Below, in pieces: positions 1 to 8,007 of a stretch of 64,000 nt of DNA. Origin of the DNA: Nocardia transvalensis (lineage in GTDB: Bacteria > Actinomycetota > Actinomycetes > Mycobacteriales > Mycobacteriaceae); contig NZ_JADLQQ010000003.1 in assembly GCF_015477765.1 (NCBI RefSeq), positions 620,001 to 684,000 of the forward strand, written 5' to 3'. The translations under genes and the position numbers were made by a program. Every line of letters begins with the position of its first letter. Within the stretch, counting starts at the first letter, position 1. The notes under the pieces are model-generated. The model saw only the letters and a list, made by a program, of their open reading frames with translations. It searched no databases and was not told where the DNA came from.

Positions 1-1098
1 CAGCACCGGCTCGGCCAGCCGCAGGGCCGTCTCGCCGTCACCGGCGCGCGCGGCGGCCTCGGCCCAGCGGACCGCGACGGACTGCCGGTCGGCCCCGCTC
101 GCCGCCGCCGCGGCGTAGTAGCGCACCGCCTCCTCACCCGTCTTTTCGGCGGTGGCACAGAGGAATGCGGCCAGGCGTGGATCGCGGACGCCGGATTCGG
201 CGAGCAGCAGGGCGGTGTGGTCGCGCAGCAGCCCCGCCTCCAGGCGGGCCTCGAACAGCCGGCGCTGCACGGTCAGGAACCGGCGGTCGCCGACCAGGGT
301 GCGCAGCGGGGCGATCGCCGGGGCCAGCAGGAGATCCGCATCGGTCACCAGGGCACTGGCCCGCGCTCGATCGATGAGGTCCAGGGCGGTGCCGTGGTCG
401 ATGTCCAGCACCTCGGTGAGTTCGCCGGGATCGAGGCCCGCGCCGGTGGTCGCGACGACGAACACGTCCAACAGGCGCGGATCGGTGCCGTCGAGCAGTG
501 AGCGCGCCCAGGTGGTCACGGCGTCGTCGACCGCGCCGATGCCGGCGTCGAGCCGGGTCGCGCAGGCCGCGGACAGGGCCGCGACCACGCCGCCGTGGAT
601 TCCGGCGGTCTGGCGATGGATGTGCTGGGCCACCTGGCGCGGCACCATCATTCCCAATTCCCGGGCGAACGGCGCTATGTCGGCCACGCCCAGGGCGCGC
701 AGATCCAGCACCCGGCCGCGTCGCGACACCGCGTCGATCAGGCCGCGCAGGGTGATGTCGTGCGGGCGGGGGCGGGTCGCGACCACGACGGTGCAGCAGC
801 CGGATTCGACTACGACGGTGAGCTTTTCCAGCTCGGCCCGCTCGAGGGTGTGTGCGTCGTCGATGATCAGTGCGGGTGGTACGCCGTCACCGCGGCCCGT
901 GGTGGCGACGTCGTCGCAGGAGGCGATGCCGCGGCCGCGCAGGCGGGCGCGGATCGCGGCGAGCAGCGTCGACTTGCCCGTGCCCGCGCGGCCGCGCAGG
1001 AGGTAGACCAGCGGATCCGGGCTGCGGGAATCCAGCTCGCGGAGGATTTCTCGTGCGCCCGGCAGGGATTCGAGCGCAACAGTTGCAGTTGTTATCAC
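1..1098 (-). CDS. IniR-like P-loop ATPase regulator (partial, runs off the left edge)
   Basis: The first 366 residues are visible; the C-terminal part, where a LuxR-type DNA-binding domain would be expected, lies outside the window. A Walker A motif (GRAGTGKS, about residue 37) and a Walker B-like strand (LIIDDAHT, about 77) mark an AAA/STAND ATPase, followed by a helical region like the tetratricopeptide-type parts of LAL regulators. It lies 10 nt downstream of an Hsp70-like gene and beside iniBAC, the position of Rv0339c (IniR) in mycobacteria, so control of iniBAC is the likely role (inference from synteny). The start is GTG at 1098; an in-frame GTG at 1116 overlaps the upstream stop and is an alternative. 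The ATPase reading is firm; the IniR name rests on position. Confidence 0.75.
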   Translation of the reverse strand, partial: MITTATVALESLPGAREILRELDSRSPDPLVYLLRGRAGTGKSTLLAAIRARLRGRGIASCDDVATTGRGDGVPPALIIDDAHTLERAELEKLTVVVESGCCTVVVATRPRPHDITLRGLIDAVSRRGRVLDLRALGVADIAPFARELGMMVPRQVAQHIHRQTAGIHGGVVAALSAACATRLDAGIGAVDDAVTTWARSLLDGTDPRLLDVFVVATTGAGLDPGELTEVLDIDHGTALDLIDRARASALVTDADLLLAPAIAPLRTLVGDRRFLTVQRRLFEARLEAGLLRDHTALLLAESGVRDPRLAAFLCATAEKTGEEAVRYYAAAAASGADRQSVAVRWAEAAARAGDGETALRLAEPVL

Positions 1099-1108
1099 GG
1101 GCCCGACC

Positions 1109-2761
1109 TCAACCACCCGTGTGCGGGAGTACCTGGCCCGGCGCCTGCAGCACGGTGCCGAGCGCATCGCCCGCCTGACCGAGACCGTTGTTCAGGGTGT
1201 TGCCCAGGCCCGAGCCGGGTTGGCTGGGGAGGGTGGGCGCCGACGGTGGCTGCACGGGCGGTGGTTGCACGGCCGGTGCGGGTGGGGGCGAACCAGGTTG
1301 CGGTGCGGGCGTATTCGGCACCGGGGTATCGGGCCGGCTGTCGGCGGCGGGAGCCTGCGGGTCACTGCCGGAGGTGCTGACCGGAGCCGGGGTGTCGGCG
1401 GTAGTGCCGGAGATCGGTGCCGTCGTGGCCCGATCGCCTTGTGCGGTGCCGGTATTCGACACTGCCGTGAATCCGCCGGAAGTGGGGCCTGCACCGGCAG
1501 TCGAGGTGCCGGGCGTGGGCGTGGCAGTGGTCGGTTCGGACGAATTCGGGGTCGGTGACGACTGGATCGCGGTGCCGAGGGCGAGGGTGCCCGTCGCGAG
1601 CACCGCGACGGCCACGGCGGCACCGCCGATGAACGCCACGCGCCGCCAGGTGCCGACCCGGTCGGCGCGCTTTTGCTGCGGGAGCGGAGGCAGGATCGGG
1701 GTGCGTTCGGGCGCGGGGATGGGCTCGGGCGCTGCGGATTTCACGACCGCAGCGAGGGAGGTGGTGGTCTGGGCGGCGTCCGCGAACTGTGTGGTGTCGA
1801 GAAGGTCGGCGGCCAGGGCGCTCGCGCCGTGAGCGCTGGTGTGCGCCGGTTCCGAGTCGGCCAGGACGGGGACGCCGAACTCGGAAGAGATCAGCTCGGC
1901 CAGGAGCGGAATCGCAGCGCCGCCGCCGGTCAACAGGATTCGACCCGGGCGGGCGGAACCCGCCCGGCGCAGCGCCTCGTGGACCAGCTCCAGTGAGTGC
2001 AGCAGCGGTCCGCGGAACAGGTCTTCGACCTCGTCGCGGACCAGGCGGATGTCGCGGATGATGCCGGGCAGCCGGACCGGAACCACCGCCGCGGTATTTC
2101 CGGAAAGCTCTTCTTTCGCATTTCCGCACCGTCGGCGAAGGGCCGACAATTCTGTTTCGATCATCGGATCGAAGGGGTCGAAATCGTTTTCTCCCGCGGC
2201 GTTTGCCAGAACGTAACGCATTGTCAGGAGATCGAATTCGGCACCGGCGACGTCGGTGGAGCGCAGCGGCTCGCCCAGCAGACCGGATCGCGATCCGGTG
2301 CCGAGGACCGAGACGGTGACGCCGGTGGCGCCCAGGTCGTACACCACGACCGCATCGGCGTCGGGAAGGCCGTGGGTGTCCGCCAGCCATCGCAGCGCGG
2401 CGGTCGGCTCCGGCACGAGTGTGACGTCGCGGTGGCCCGCGCGGTCCAGGGCGGCGCGCTGGGCGGCGACGGCGTGCGCCGGCCACCAGGCCGGGTGGCA
2501 GGCCACGGTGCTCGCCGGCGCGAGATCGTCGACCATGCGGCCGATCACACCGGCGACCGGATCGGCCGCGGCGATCGAGGTTCCGTCGTCGGTGAGGATG
2601 CCGACCGGGTCGCCGACCCGGGACAGGAGGTTCTCCGATCCCGGCGCGCTCGGACGGATGTATACGGCGGTGCCGTGCGGGTGGCCATCTCCCCCCGAAG
2701 TGGTCACGGCGACCGTGTTCGACGACCCGACGGTGATGCCGAGCGCCAGGCCCTGAGCCAT
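1109..2761 (-). CDS. Hsp70-like ATPase with transmembrane anchor and Pro-rich tail
   Basis: 550 residues. The N-terminal ~340 residues carry actin/Hsp70 ATPase signatures: phosphate-1 loop ITVGSSNTVAV, phosphate-2 loop YDLGATGVTVSV and adenosine motif ILLTGGGAAIP. The usual substrate-binding domain is absent. Instead there is one membrane segment (about 375-398, VAFIGGAAVAVAVLATGTLAL) and a ~145-residue Pro/Thr/Ser-rich tail predicted to be outside the cytoplasm. The tail ends in GLGNTLNNGLGQAGDALG, which resembles the Gly-Leu-Ala repeats of the neighbouring IniB. It is divergent from iniB and probably co-transcribed with the IniR-like gene. A chaperone-like or signalling role in envelope stress is inference; the fold assignment is solid. 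Confidence 0.8.
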   Translation of the reverse strand: MAQGLALGITVGSSNTVAVTTSGGDGHPHGTAVYIRPSAPGSENLLSRVGDPVGILTDDGTSIAAADPVAGVIGRMVDDLAPASTVACHPAWWPAHAVAAQRAALDRAGHRDVTLVPEPTAALRWLADTHGLPDADAVVVYDLGATGVTVSVLGTGSRSGLLGEPLRSTDVAGAEFDLLTMRYVLANAAGENDFDPFDPMIETELSALRRRCGNAKEELSGNTAAVVPVRLPGIIRDIRLVRDEVEDLFRGPLLHSLELVHEALRRAGSARPGRILLTGGGAAIPLLAELISSEFGVPVLADSEPAHTSAHGASALAADLLDTTQFADAAQTTTSLAAVVKSAAPEPIPAPERTPILPPLPQQKRADRVGTWRRVAFIGGAAVAVAVLATGTLALGTAIQSSPTPNSSEPTTATPTPGTSTAGAGPTSGGFTAVSNTGTAQGDRATTAPISGTTADTPAPVSTSGSDPQAPAADSRPDTPVPNTPAPQPGSPPPAPAVQPPPVQPPSAPTLPSQPGSGLGNTLNNGLGQAGDALGTVLQAPGQVLPHTGG

Positions 2762-3016
2762 TCGAGAACCCCTGTCGTTCGCAAGCGGTGCGGTCGTCTC
2801 GACCTAACGAGGCTTTCGGTTGCTGGGGGTTCGTCGTTACTCGTTTCGGGGCGAGTACGGGGAAATTCCCCTAATGCCAGGCTTGCCCCCAATGCACTCG
2901 CCGAGCAGGGGAGGGGGCCGCGCCCCGTTTCGCGTAACGGATGGCGTTCCTAGCGTGAAAGGTAATTCGACTACTGCGGATCGCCGACGGTCCGCCGACC
3001 CGGGAGACGATGTGCG
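2762..3016. promoter_or_regulatory. Divergent control region between the Hsp70-like gene and iniB
   Basis: 255 bp with no credible gene. It holds a perfect interrupted palindrome, GGGGAA-A-TTCCCC, at 2859-2871, and GC-rich inverted repeats around 2905-2927. It must contain promoters for both divergent genes, but I could not assign -35/-10 boxes with confidence. The palindrome is a reasonable candidate operator for the adjacent ATPase regulator or for an MtrA/LsrB-type regulator; that is inference only. Confidence 0.45.
2859..2871. promoter_or_regulatory. Palindrome GGGGAA-A-TTCCCC, candidate operator
   Basis: Perfect 6-1-6 inverted repeat, 146 bp before the iniB start and 98 bp before the divergent Hsp70-like start. 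No known factor is assigned. Confidence 0.4.
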
Positions 3017-4486
3017 ATGAGTCCCAACGCGATCCTCGAGTTCATCCTCGGCCTGCTGCGCGACCACGAGGCCGCGGTGGGTTATTGCGCCAACCCCGCC
3101 GAGGCATTGCACGCCGCGGGACTCGGGGCGGTGACGCCGGAGGACATTTCCGCGGTTGCCCCCATGGTGGCGGAATCGGCTCTGATCAGCGGTGGTTCGC
3201 AGCTGGCCGCGATCGTGGCGGCCGGTGCCGGTGCCGCCACGGGCGCGGCCGCCGAGGTCGCCGCGACCAGCCAGGCGAATCTGGTCGCCGGTGCCGCACT
3301 GGCCGCCGAGACCGGCGTGCAAGCGGGTGCGGGACTCGGGGTCGACCTGTCCGGTGCGGTCGAACTGGGAGCCGGGGCCGCCGCGGGCCTGGGCCTGAGC
3401 ACCGGACTCCAGGCCGCCGCCGACGCGGTTGCCCAGGGCGGTGCGGACCTCACCGGCGCCCTCGGCGCCGCAGGCCAGATAACCGGCGACCTGACGACCG
3501 GCCTCGGCATCGGGTTGACCACGGCCGCAAACGGTGTGGCCGAAGCTGGTGCGGCCCTCGGCAACTCGCTGTCGGCGGCGGTCGACACCGCCATGGACGC
3601 GACCGCCGACCTGAACACCGGCCTCTCCGGCGCGCTGGGCGTCGCGGTAGGTGCCGGTGCTCAGCTGGGTTCGAGTCTCTCGGGTGCCGTCGAGGGTTCG
3701 GCATCCACCGCGCTCGAAACCAGCCTGAACGGTGCCGCCGAGGCGAGCAGCGGTCTGCAGACTGCGCTCGGTGGGGCCCTCGGCGGCACCGCGGATCTCG
3801 GGGCGGGGTTGACCGCCGCCGCGAACAGTGCCGTGCAGGCGAGTTCGGACCTCGGTGGAGCCCTGGGTGGTGCAGCATCCGGTGCGATCGGCGCCGGCAG
3901 TGGTTTGGAGGCCGGGTTGGGTGGGGCCCTCGGTGGAGTCGTGAGTGCCGGTTCGGATCTCGGTGCCGGGCTGGATAGTTCGGTGTCGGGTGCGGTCGGG
4001 GCCAGCAGTGGTTTGGAGGCCGGGTTGGGTGGGGCGCTCGGTGGAGCTGCGGGTGCGGGTTCGGATTTCGGTGCGGGACTGGGTAGTTCGGTGTCCGATG
4101 CGGTCGGGGTGGGTAGTGGGTTGGAGACCGGGATGGGTGGCTCGGTGGGTGGGGGGCTCGAGGCCGGGGTGCAGGGCGGGCTCGGTGCCGTGGGGGCGGG
4201 CAGTGGGGGCGTGCAGAGCGGGCTCGGTGGTGCGGTCGATGGTGTGGCGAATACCTGGTCGAGTGTTGATGTTTCGCATGCGTTCGGCAGTGGTGTCGAG
4301 GCCTCGTTCGGTGGCGGTGTCGGCGGTGAGCTCGACAGCACGCTGCAGGGCGGTGGGCATGGCGGGCTCGATGCCTCCGGCGGCGTGACCGGGTCGAGCG
4401 GACTGTTCGGCGATGCCGGTGCGCATGCCTCCGGTGCCGCCGATGCCCATGCGAGCGGTGATGTCACCGGCGGCCTGCTGCACTGA
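3017..4486 (+). CDS. iniB: IniB, Gly/Ala-rich envelope-stress protein
   Basis: 489 residues. The first ~50 (MSPNAILEFILGLLRDHEAA...) form the IniB N-terminal helical domain. The remainder is an Ala/Gly/Leu/Ser repeat region (GAGLG, ALGGA, LGSSVS) without charged clusters, ending in a His/Ala/Gly-rich tail. Near 3902-4150 the repeats become regular, with a 36-residue (108 bp) unit beginning GLEAGLGGALGG. In mycobacteria iniB is the first gene of iniBAC, induced by isoniazid and ethambutol; its biochemical role is not established. iniA follows after 20 bp, so the genes form one operon. The start is ATG with GGAGACG upstream. No signal peptide is obvious. Confidence 0.85.
   Translation: MSPNAILEFILGLLRDHEAAVGYCANPAEALHAAGLGAVTPEDISAVAPMVAESALISGGSQLAAIVAAGAGAATGAAAEVAATSQANLVAGAALAAETGVQAGAGLGVDLSGAVELGAGAAAGLGLSTGLQAAADAVAQGGADLTGALGAAGQITGDLTTGLGIGLTTAANGVAEAGAALGNSLSAAVDTAMDATADLNTGLSGALGVAVGAGAQLGSSLSGAVEGSASTALETSLNGAAEASSGLQTALGGALGGTADLGAGLTAAANSAVQASSDLGGALGGAASGAIGAGSGLEAGLGGALGGVVSAGSDLGAGLDSSVSGAVGASSGLEAGLGGALGGAAGAGSDFGAGLGSSVSDAVGVGSGLETGMGGSVGGGLEAGVQGGLGAVGAGSGGVQSGLGGAVDGVANTWSSVDVSHAFGSGVEASFGGGVGGELDSTLQGGGHGGLDASGGVTGSSGLFGDAGAHASGAADAHASGDVTGGLLH
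3902..4150 (+). repeat. 108-bp in-frame tandem repeat inside iniB
   Basis: The unit beginning GGTTTGGAGGCCGGGTTGGG at 3902 recurs at 4010, exactly 108 bp (36 codons) later, and decays into a third partial copy near 4118. The copies are nearly identical at DNA level, so the duplication looks recent. Confidence 0.75.
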
Positions 4487-4506
4487 TCGAAGGGCACGAG
4501 AGGGAA

Positions 4507-6357
4507 ATGGGGATCGTGGTGGGTGGTTCGGCGGTGCAGGCACCCGCACTGCCGCTGGTGACGGTGCTTGCCGAAACCATCGCGGCCGCGCGTGCGGCGC
4601 AACGCGGCGACCTGGTGGGACGGCTGGAGGTGCTGGCCGAACGGCTTCGCGACCCGCGCCGCCGGATCGTGGTGGCCGGGTTGGGCAATCAGGGAAAGAG
4701 CCGGTTCGTCAACGCCCTGCTCGATCTCGAGCTCTGCCCGGTCGGTGACGACGCCACCACCACGGTCCCCCTCCTTCTCTCGCACGGTCCGCAGACCGAG
4801 GCCGAACTCGTGCTCGCCGGACCCGGCGGCAGCGAGGCCGGTGGGACACGGGTATCGCTGCCTCTCAACGAGATTCACACCATCACGCCGCACTCACCCC
4901 GTGGCCACGCGCTGCGGCTGGAAATCCGCGCACCCAGCCCGCTGCTGGCCGACGGCATCGTGCTCGTCGACACCCCGGCCATCGGGGGGCACGCCGCCCC
5001 CGGCGCCGCGGGAGTTCTCGGCCTCGCACCCACCGCCGACGCGGTCCTGCTGCTGTCGGACGCCTCGACCGAACTCACCGAACCGGAAGTCGACTTCTTG
5101 CGGCAGGTCCGTGAGCTGTGCCCGGCCGTGGCGATATTGCTCACCAAGATCGATCTGTATCCGCACTGGCGTCAGGTGGGGCAGGCCGATCAGGGCCACC
5201 TGAAACGAAACCACGTGGAAATACCCATCATTGCGGTGTCGTCGCTGCTGCGCACACACGCCATGCGGCTGCAGGACGAGCAACTGGGCCGGGAATCGGG
5301 TTTCGGCCCGCTCTACGATTTCCTGCGCGAACAGGTGGTGGCGCGCGATCAGGCCGCGACCCGTCGCGCGGTGGCACTCGACATCTCCTCGGCCGCAGAG
5401 CATCTGGCTCTGGCCCTGGGCAGCGAACTGGTGGCGCTGCGGGACCCGGAGAAAGGCGCCGCGGCCGTGCGTGAGCTGCGCACGGCCAAGGCCCAGGCCG
5501 AGGACCTGCACCGCCGCACCGCCGCCTGGCAGCAGACCCTCGGCGACGGCATCACCGACCTGGCGTCCGATATCGACCACGATCTGCGCGACCGCCTGCG
5601 CGCCATCGGCCGCACCGCCGAGGAGTGGATCGACGACAACGACCCCGGCCGGCTCTGGGAACAGATGGCGCAGTGGCTCACCACCACCGTCGACACGGCC
5701 CTCGGCGACAACCTGCTGTGGACGCATACCCGCGCACTCCACCTGGCCGAGCGTGTTTCCGAACATTTCCGCGAGTTCGGCGGCGTCGAACTGCCCACTG
5801 TGCGGCAGGAACTCGATCACGGTGCCTCCCGGGCCGATTCGGTGACGCTCACGGACCTGGAACCGGACCTGGGCCTGGGCCACAAGGTGTTGGTGGGCAT
5901 GCGCGGCTCCTACGGCGGCATGGTGATGATCGGTCTCGCCAGTACGGTCGCGGGACTGGCCTTGATCAACCCGGTGTCACTCGGGGCGGGAGTCCTTTTG
6001 GGCGGCAAGGCCTTCCGCGACGACAAACGAGAACGGCTGGCGCGGCGGCGCACCGAGGCGAAGACGGCGGTGCGCCGCTACCTCGACGATGTCAGCTTCG
6101 AGGCGGCGAAACAGTCCCGCGACCGGCTGCACCGCATCCACCGGGTACTGCGCGACCACTTCACCGGCATCGCCGACCGCAGCCTGCGCTCGATCAACGA
6201 TTCCCTGCAGGCCGCCCAGGACGCCGCCGGGGTGGAGACCGCCCGGCGGAACGCGCGCTGCGCCGAACTGGAGCGCCAGCTGCGTATCGTCGCCGAATTG
6301 CGCCGGTACGCCGCGGCGATGCTGCCTGCCGCCGATGTCCGGCCGATCTCGGGGTAG
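4507..6357 (+). CDS. iniA: IniA, dynamin-like GTPase
   Basis: 616 residues, close to mycobacterial IniA. GTPase motifs are in order: P-loop GLGNQGKS (58-65), a conserved Thr after the DDATTTVP stretch (G2), DTPAIGG (G3) and LTKIDLY (G4). The C-terminal half is helical and contains a hydrophobic hairpin (MVMIGLASTVAGLALINPVSLGAG, about 470-500), the membrane-insertion paddle of bacterial dynamins. IniA of mycobacteria remodels membranes and is linked to tolerance of cell-wall drugs. It lies between iniB and iniC with a 38-bp gap to iniC, suggesting a hetero-assembly as in paired bacterial dynamins. The start is ATG 4507, 20 bp after iniB with GAGAGGGAA upstream. Confidence 0.88.
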   Translation: MGIVVGGSAVQAPALPLVTVLAETIAAARAAQRGDLVGRLEVLAERLRDPRRRIVVAGLGNQGKSRFVNALLDLELCPVGDDATTTVPLLLSHGPQTEAELVLAGPGGSEAGGTRVSLPLNEIHTITPHSPRGHALRLEIRAPSPLLADGIVLVDTPAIGGHAAPGAAGVLGLAPTADAVLLLSDASTELTEPEVDFLRQVRELCPAVAILLTKIDLYPHWRQVGQADQGHLKRNHVEIPIIAVSSLLRTHAMRLQDEQLGRESGFGPLYDFLREQVVARDQAATRRAVALDISSAAEHLALALGSELVALRDPEKGAAAVRELRTAKAQAEDLHRRTAAWQQTLGDGITDLASDIDHDLRDRLRAIGRTAEEWIDDNDPGRLWEQMAQWLTTTVDTALGDNLLWTHTRALHLAERVSEHFREFGGVELPTVRQELDHGASRADSVTLTDLEPDLGLGHKVLVGMRGSYGGMVMIGLASTVAGLALINPVSLGAGVLLGGKAFRDDKRERLARRRTEAKTAVRRYLDDVSFEAAKQSRDRLHRIHRVLRDHFTGIADRSLRSINDSLQAAQDAAGVETARRNARCAELERQLRIVAELRRYAAAMLPAADVRPISG

Positions 6358-6395
6358 TGCCCGGAATCTCCCTTCTCCCTCGGTACGGTATCCGC

Positions 6396-7931
6396 GTGAG
6401 TTTCGAGGTCACGGGCGCGGAGCAGGGCATCGTGCCCGAGACGCGCCGGTTGGTGGCGGCTGCCCGGCAGGCGTTCGCGGGACGGTCACGCCCGGCCGCG
6501 CTGCTCGACGACTGCGCGCGGCGCCTGGATCAGCCGCTGCGGGTGGCGCTGGCGGGACAGCTGAAGGCCGGGAAGTCGACGCTGCTGAACGCGCTGGTCG
6601 GGCAGGACATCGCCCCTACCGACGCCACCGAGTGCACCCGCATGGTCACCTGGTATCGCCACGGTTCCACGCCGCGCGTCACGGCCTACGCCACCGACGG
6701 CGCCCGCGCGGATGTGGTGGTGCGGCGGCAGCCGGGCGCCGACGGGCTACCCGGTGCGCACGGGCTGTCCTTCGATCTGTCGGCGCTGCGCTGGAATTCC
6801 GGTGGCCCGCGCGAGGTGGATCATCTCGAGGTGGACTGGCCCGCGACGGCATTGACGCGCACCACGATCATCGACACCCCCGGCACCTCGTCGCTGTCTC
6901 GCGAGGTGTCGATGCGGACCGCGCGGCTGCTGACCCCTGATGATCCCGGTGCCGGTGCGCTGCCCGAGGCCGACGCCGTCGTCTACCTGCTGCGCCGCCT
7001 CGACGCCTCCGATATCGGCCTTCTCGAGCGCATCGGGTCCGGCGGCGACGCGACCGGTCCGCTGGGTGTGGTGGGCGTGGTGTCCCGGGCCGACGAGATC
7101 GGCGCGGGCCGTATCGATGCCCTGCATTCGGCCCGCGAGGTCGCGGCCCGCTTCGCCACCGAGTTGGAGCGAACGGGCCTGTGCCAGGCGGTGATTCCGG
7201 TCGCCGGTCTGCTCGCCTTCGCCGCGGCGACCCTGCGTCAGCGCGAGTACGACGCGTTCGAAGCGTTGGCGACGGTGCCGGTGGAGGAGTTGAGCACCGC
7301 CCTGCTGTCGGCCGACCGCTTCGCCCGCCCGGAACTGCCGCTGCCGGTGCCGCCGGAACTGCGTGCCCATCTGGCGGCCCGCTTCGGACTGTTCGGAATC
7401 CGCCTGGCGGTCACCCTGATTCGGCTCGGGGTCCGCGACTCCAGCACGCTGGCCGCGGAGTTGACCGAGCGCAGCGGCCTGGACGAATTGCGTTCGGTGC
7501 TCGATGTGCAATTCGGCCAGCGCGCCGACCAGCTGAAGGCGCATTCGGCCCTCACCGCGCTGGCCGGTGTCCTCACCGCCTATCCCGGCACCCGGGCCGA
7601 CCGGCTGCTGCCCCGGGTCCGCACGCTGCTCGCCGACGTGCACGGCTTCGCCGAACTACGCCTGCTCGGGCGCCTGCGCACCGACGAATTGGCCCTCCCC
7701 GCGGCCGACCTCACCGAACTGCACCGCCTCATCGGCGGCTCGGGCGTCGCCCCGCACCGACGGCTGGGCCTGCCCGACCACACGGACCCCTCGGCCCTGC
7801 ACACCGAAGCCCGTGCCGCCGTCCATAAATGGCGCACCCGCGCCCGGCACCCCCTCGCCGACCAGTTCACCGCCAACGCCTGCCGCACCGCCGCCCGCAG
7901 CGCCGAGGGCATCCTCGACCTGCTCCGCTAA
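6396..7931 (+). CDS. iniC: IniC, second dynamin-like GTPase
   Basis: 511 residues from GTG 6396 (Mtb IniC is of similar length). Motifs: P-loop GQLKAGKS (54-61), Thr in DATECTRMV (G2), IIDTPGTSSLS (G3) and VSRADEIG (G4). No strong membrane paddle is visible, unlike IniA, so the pair looks asymmetric: one membrane-inserting, one accessory. The frame is open far upstream of 6396, but the upstream part overlaps iniA in another frame and is not used. A nested-hairpin element begins 2 nt after the stop. Confidence 0.85.
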   Translation: MSFEVTGAEQGIVPETRRLVAAARQAFAGRSRPAALLDDCARRLDQPLRVALAGQLKAGKSTLLNALVGQDIAPTDATECTRMVTWYRHGSTPRVTAYATDGARADVVVRRQPGADGLPGAHGLSFDLSALRWNSGGPREVDHLEVDWPATALTRTTIIDTPGTSSLSREVSMRTARLLTPDDPGAGALPEADAVVYLLRRLDASDIGLLERIGSGGDATGPLGVVGVVSRADEIGAGRIDALHSAREVAARFATELERTGLCQAVIPVAGLLAFAAATLRQREYDAFEALATVPVEELSTALLSADRFARPELPLPVPPELRAHLAARFGLFGIRLAVTLIRLGVRDSSTLAAELTERSGLDELRSVLDVQFGQRADQLKAHSALTALAGVLTAYPGTRADRLLPRVRTLLADVHGFAELRLLGRLRTDELALPAADLTELHRLIGGSGVAPHRRLGLPDHTDPSALHTEARAAVHKWRTRARHPLADQFTANACRTAARSAEGILDLLR

Positions 7932-7933
7932 CC

Positions 7934-8001
7934 CAGCCGCACCCCGTGCATGCACCCGCACCCCCTGCACAGCGTGCGGATAACGACGCGGGGTGCGGCT
8001 G
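7934..8001. terminator. Nested-hairpin intergenic element, copy A
   Basis: Outer arms CAGCCGCACCCCG and CGGGGTGCGGCTG pair perfectly over 13 bp across 68 bp; an inner CCGCAC/GTGCGG stem sits inside. It starts 2 nt after the iniC stop and ends 6 nt before the stop of the convergent dehydrogenase gene. Two relatives occur at 55604 and 63929. It is likely a bidirectional transcription terminator, lacking a T-tract. Confidence 0.7.
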
Positions 8002-8007
8002 AGGTGC

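Noticed and set aside
152..1006. Plus-strand frame opposite the IniR-like gene
   Set aside because: Ser/Arg-rich shadow; the minus strand carries Walker motifs.
2837..4549. Minus-strand 570-codon frame across iniB
   Set aside because: Arg/Thr/Gly repeats mirror the iniB repeats; iniB has the recognisable N-terminal domain and operon context.
5625..6395. N-terminal extension of the iniC frame
   Set aside because: Lies within iniA in another phase and looks like Arg/Pro-rich shadow; GTG 6396 restores normal IniC length.
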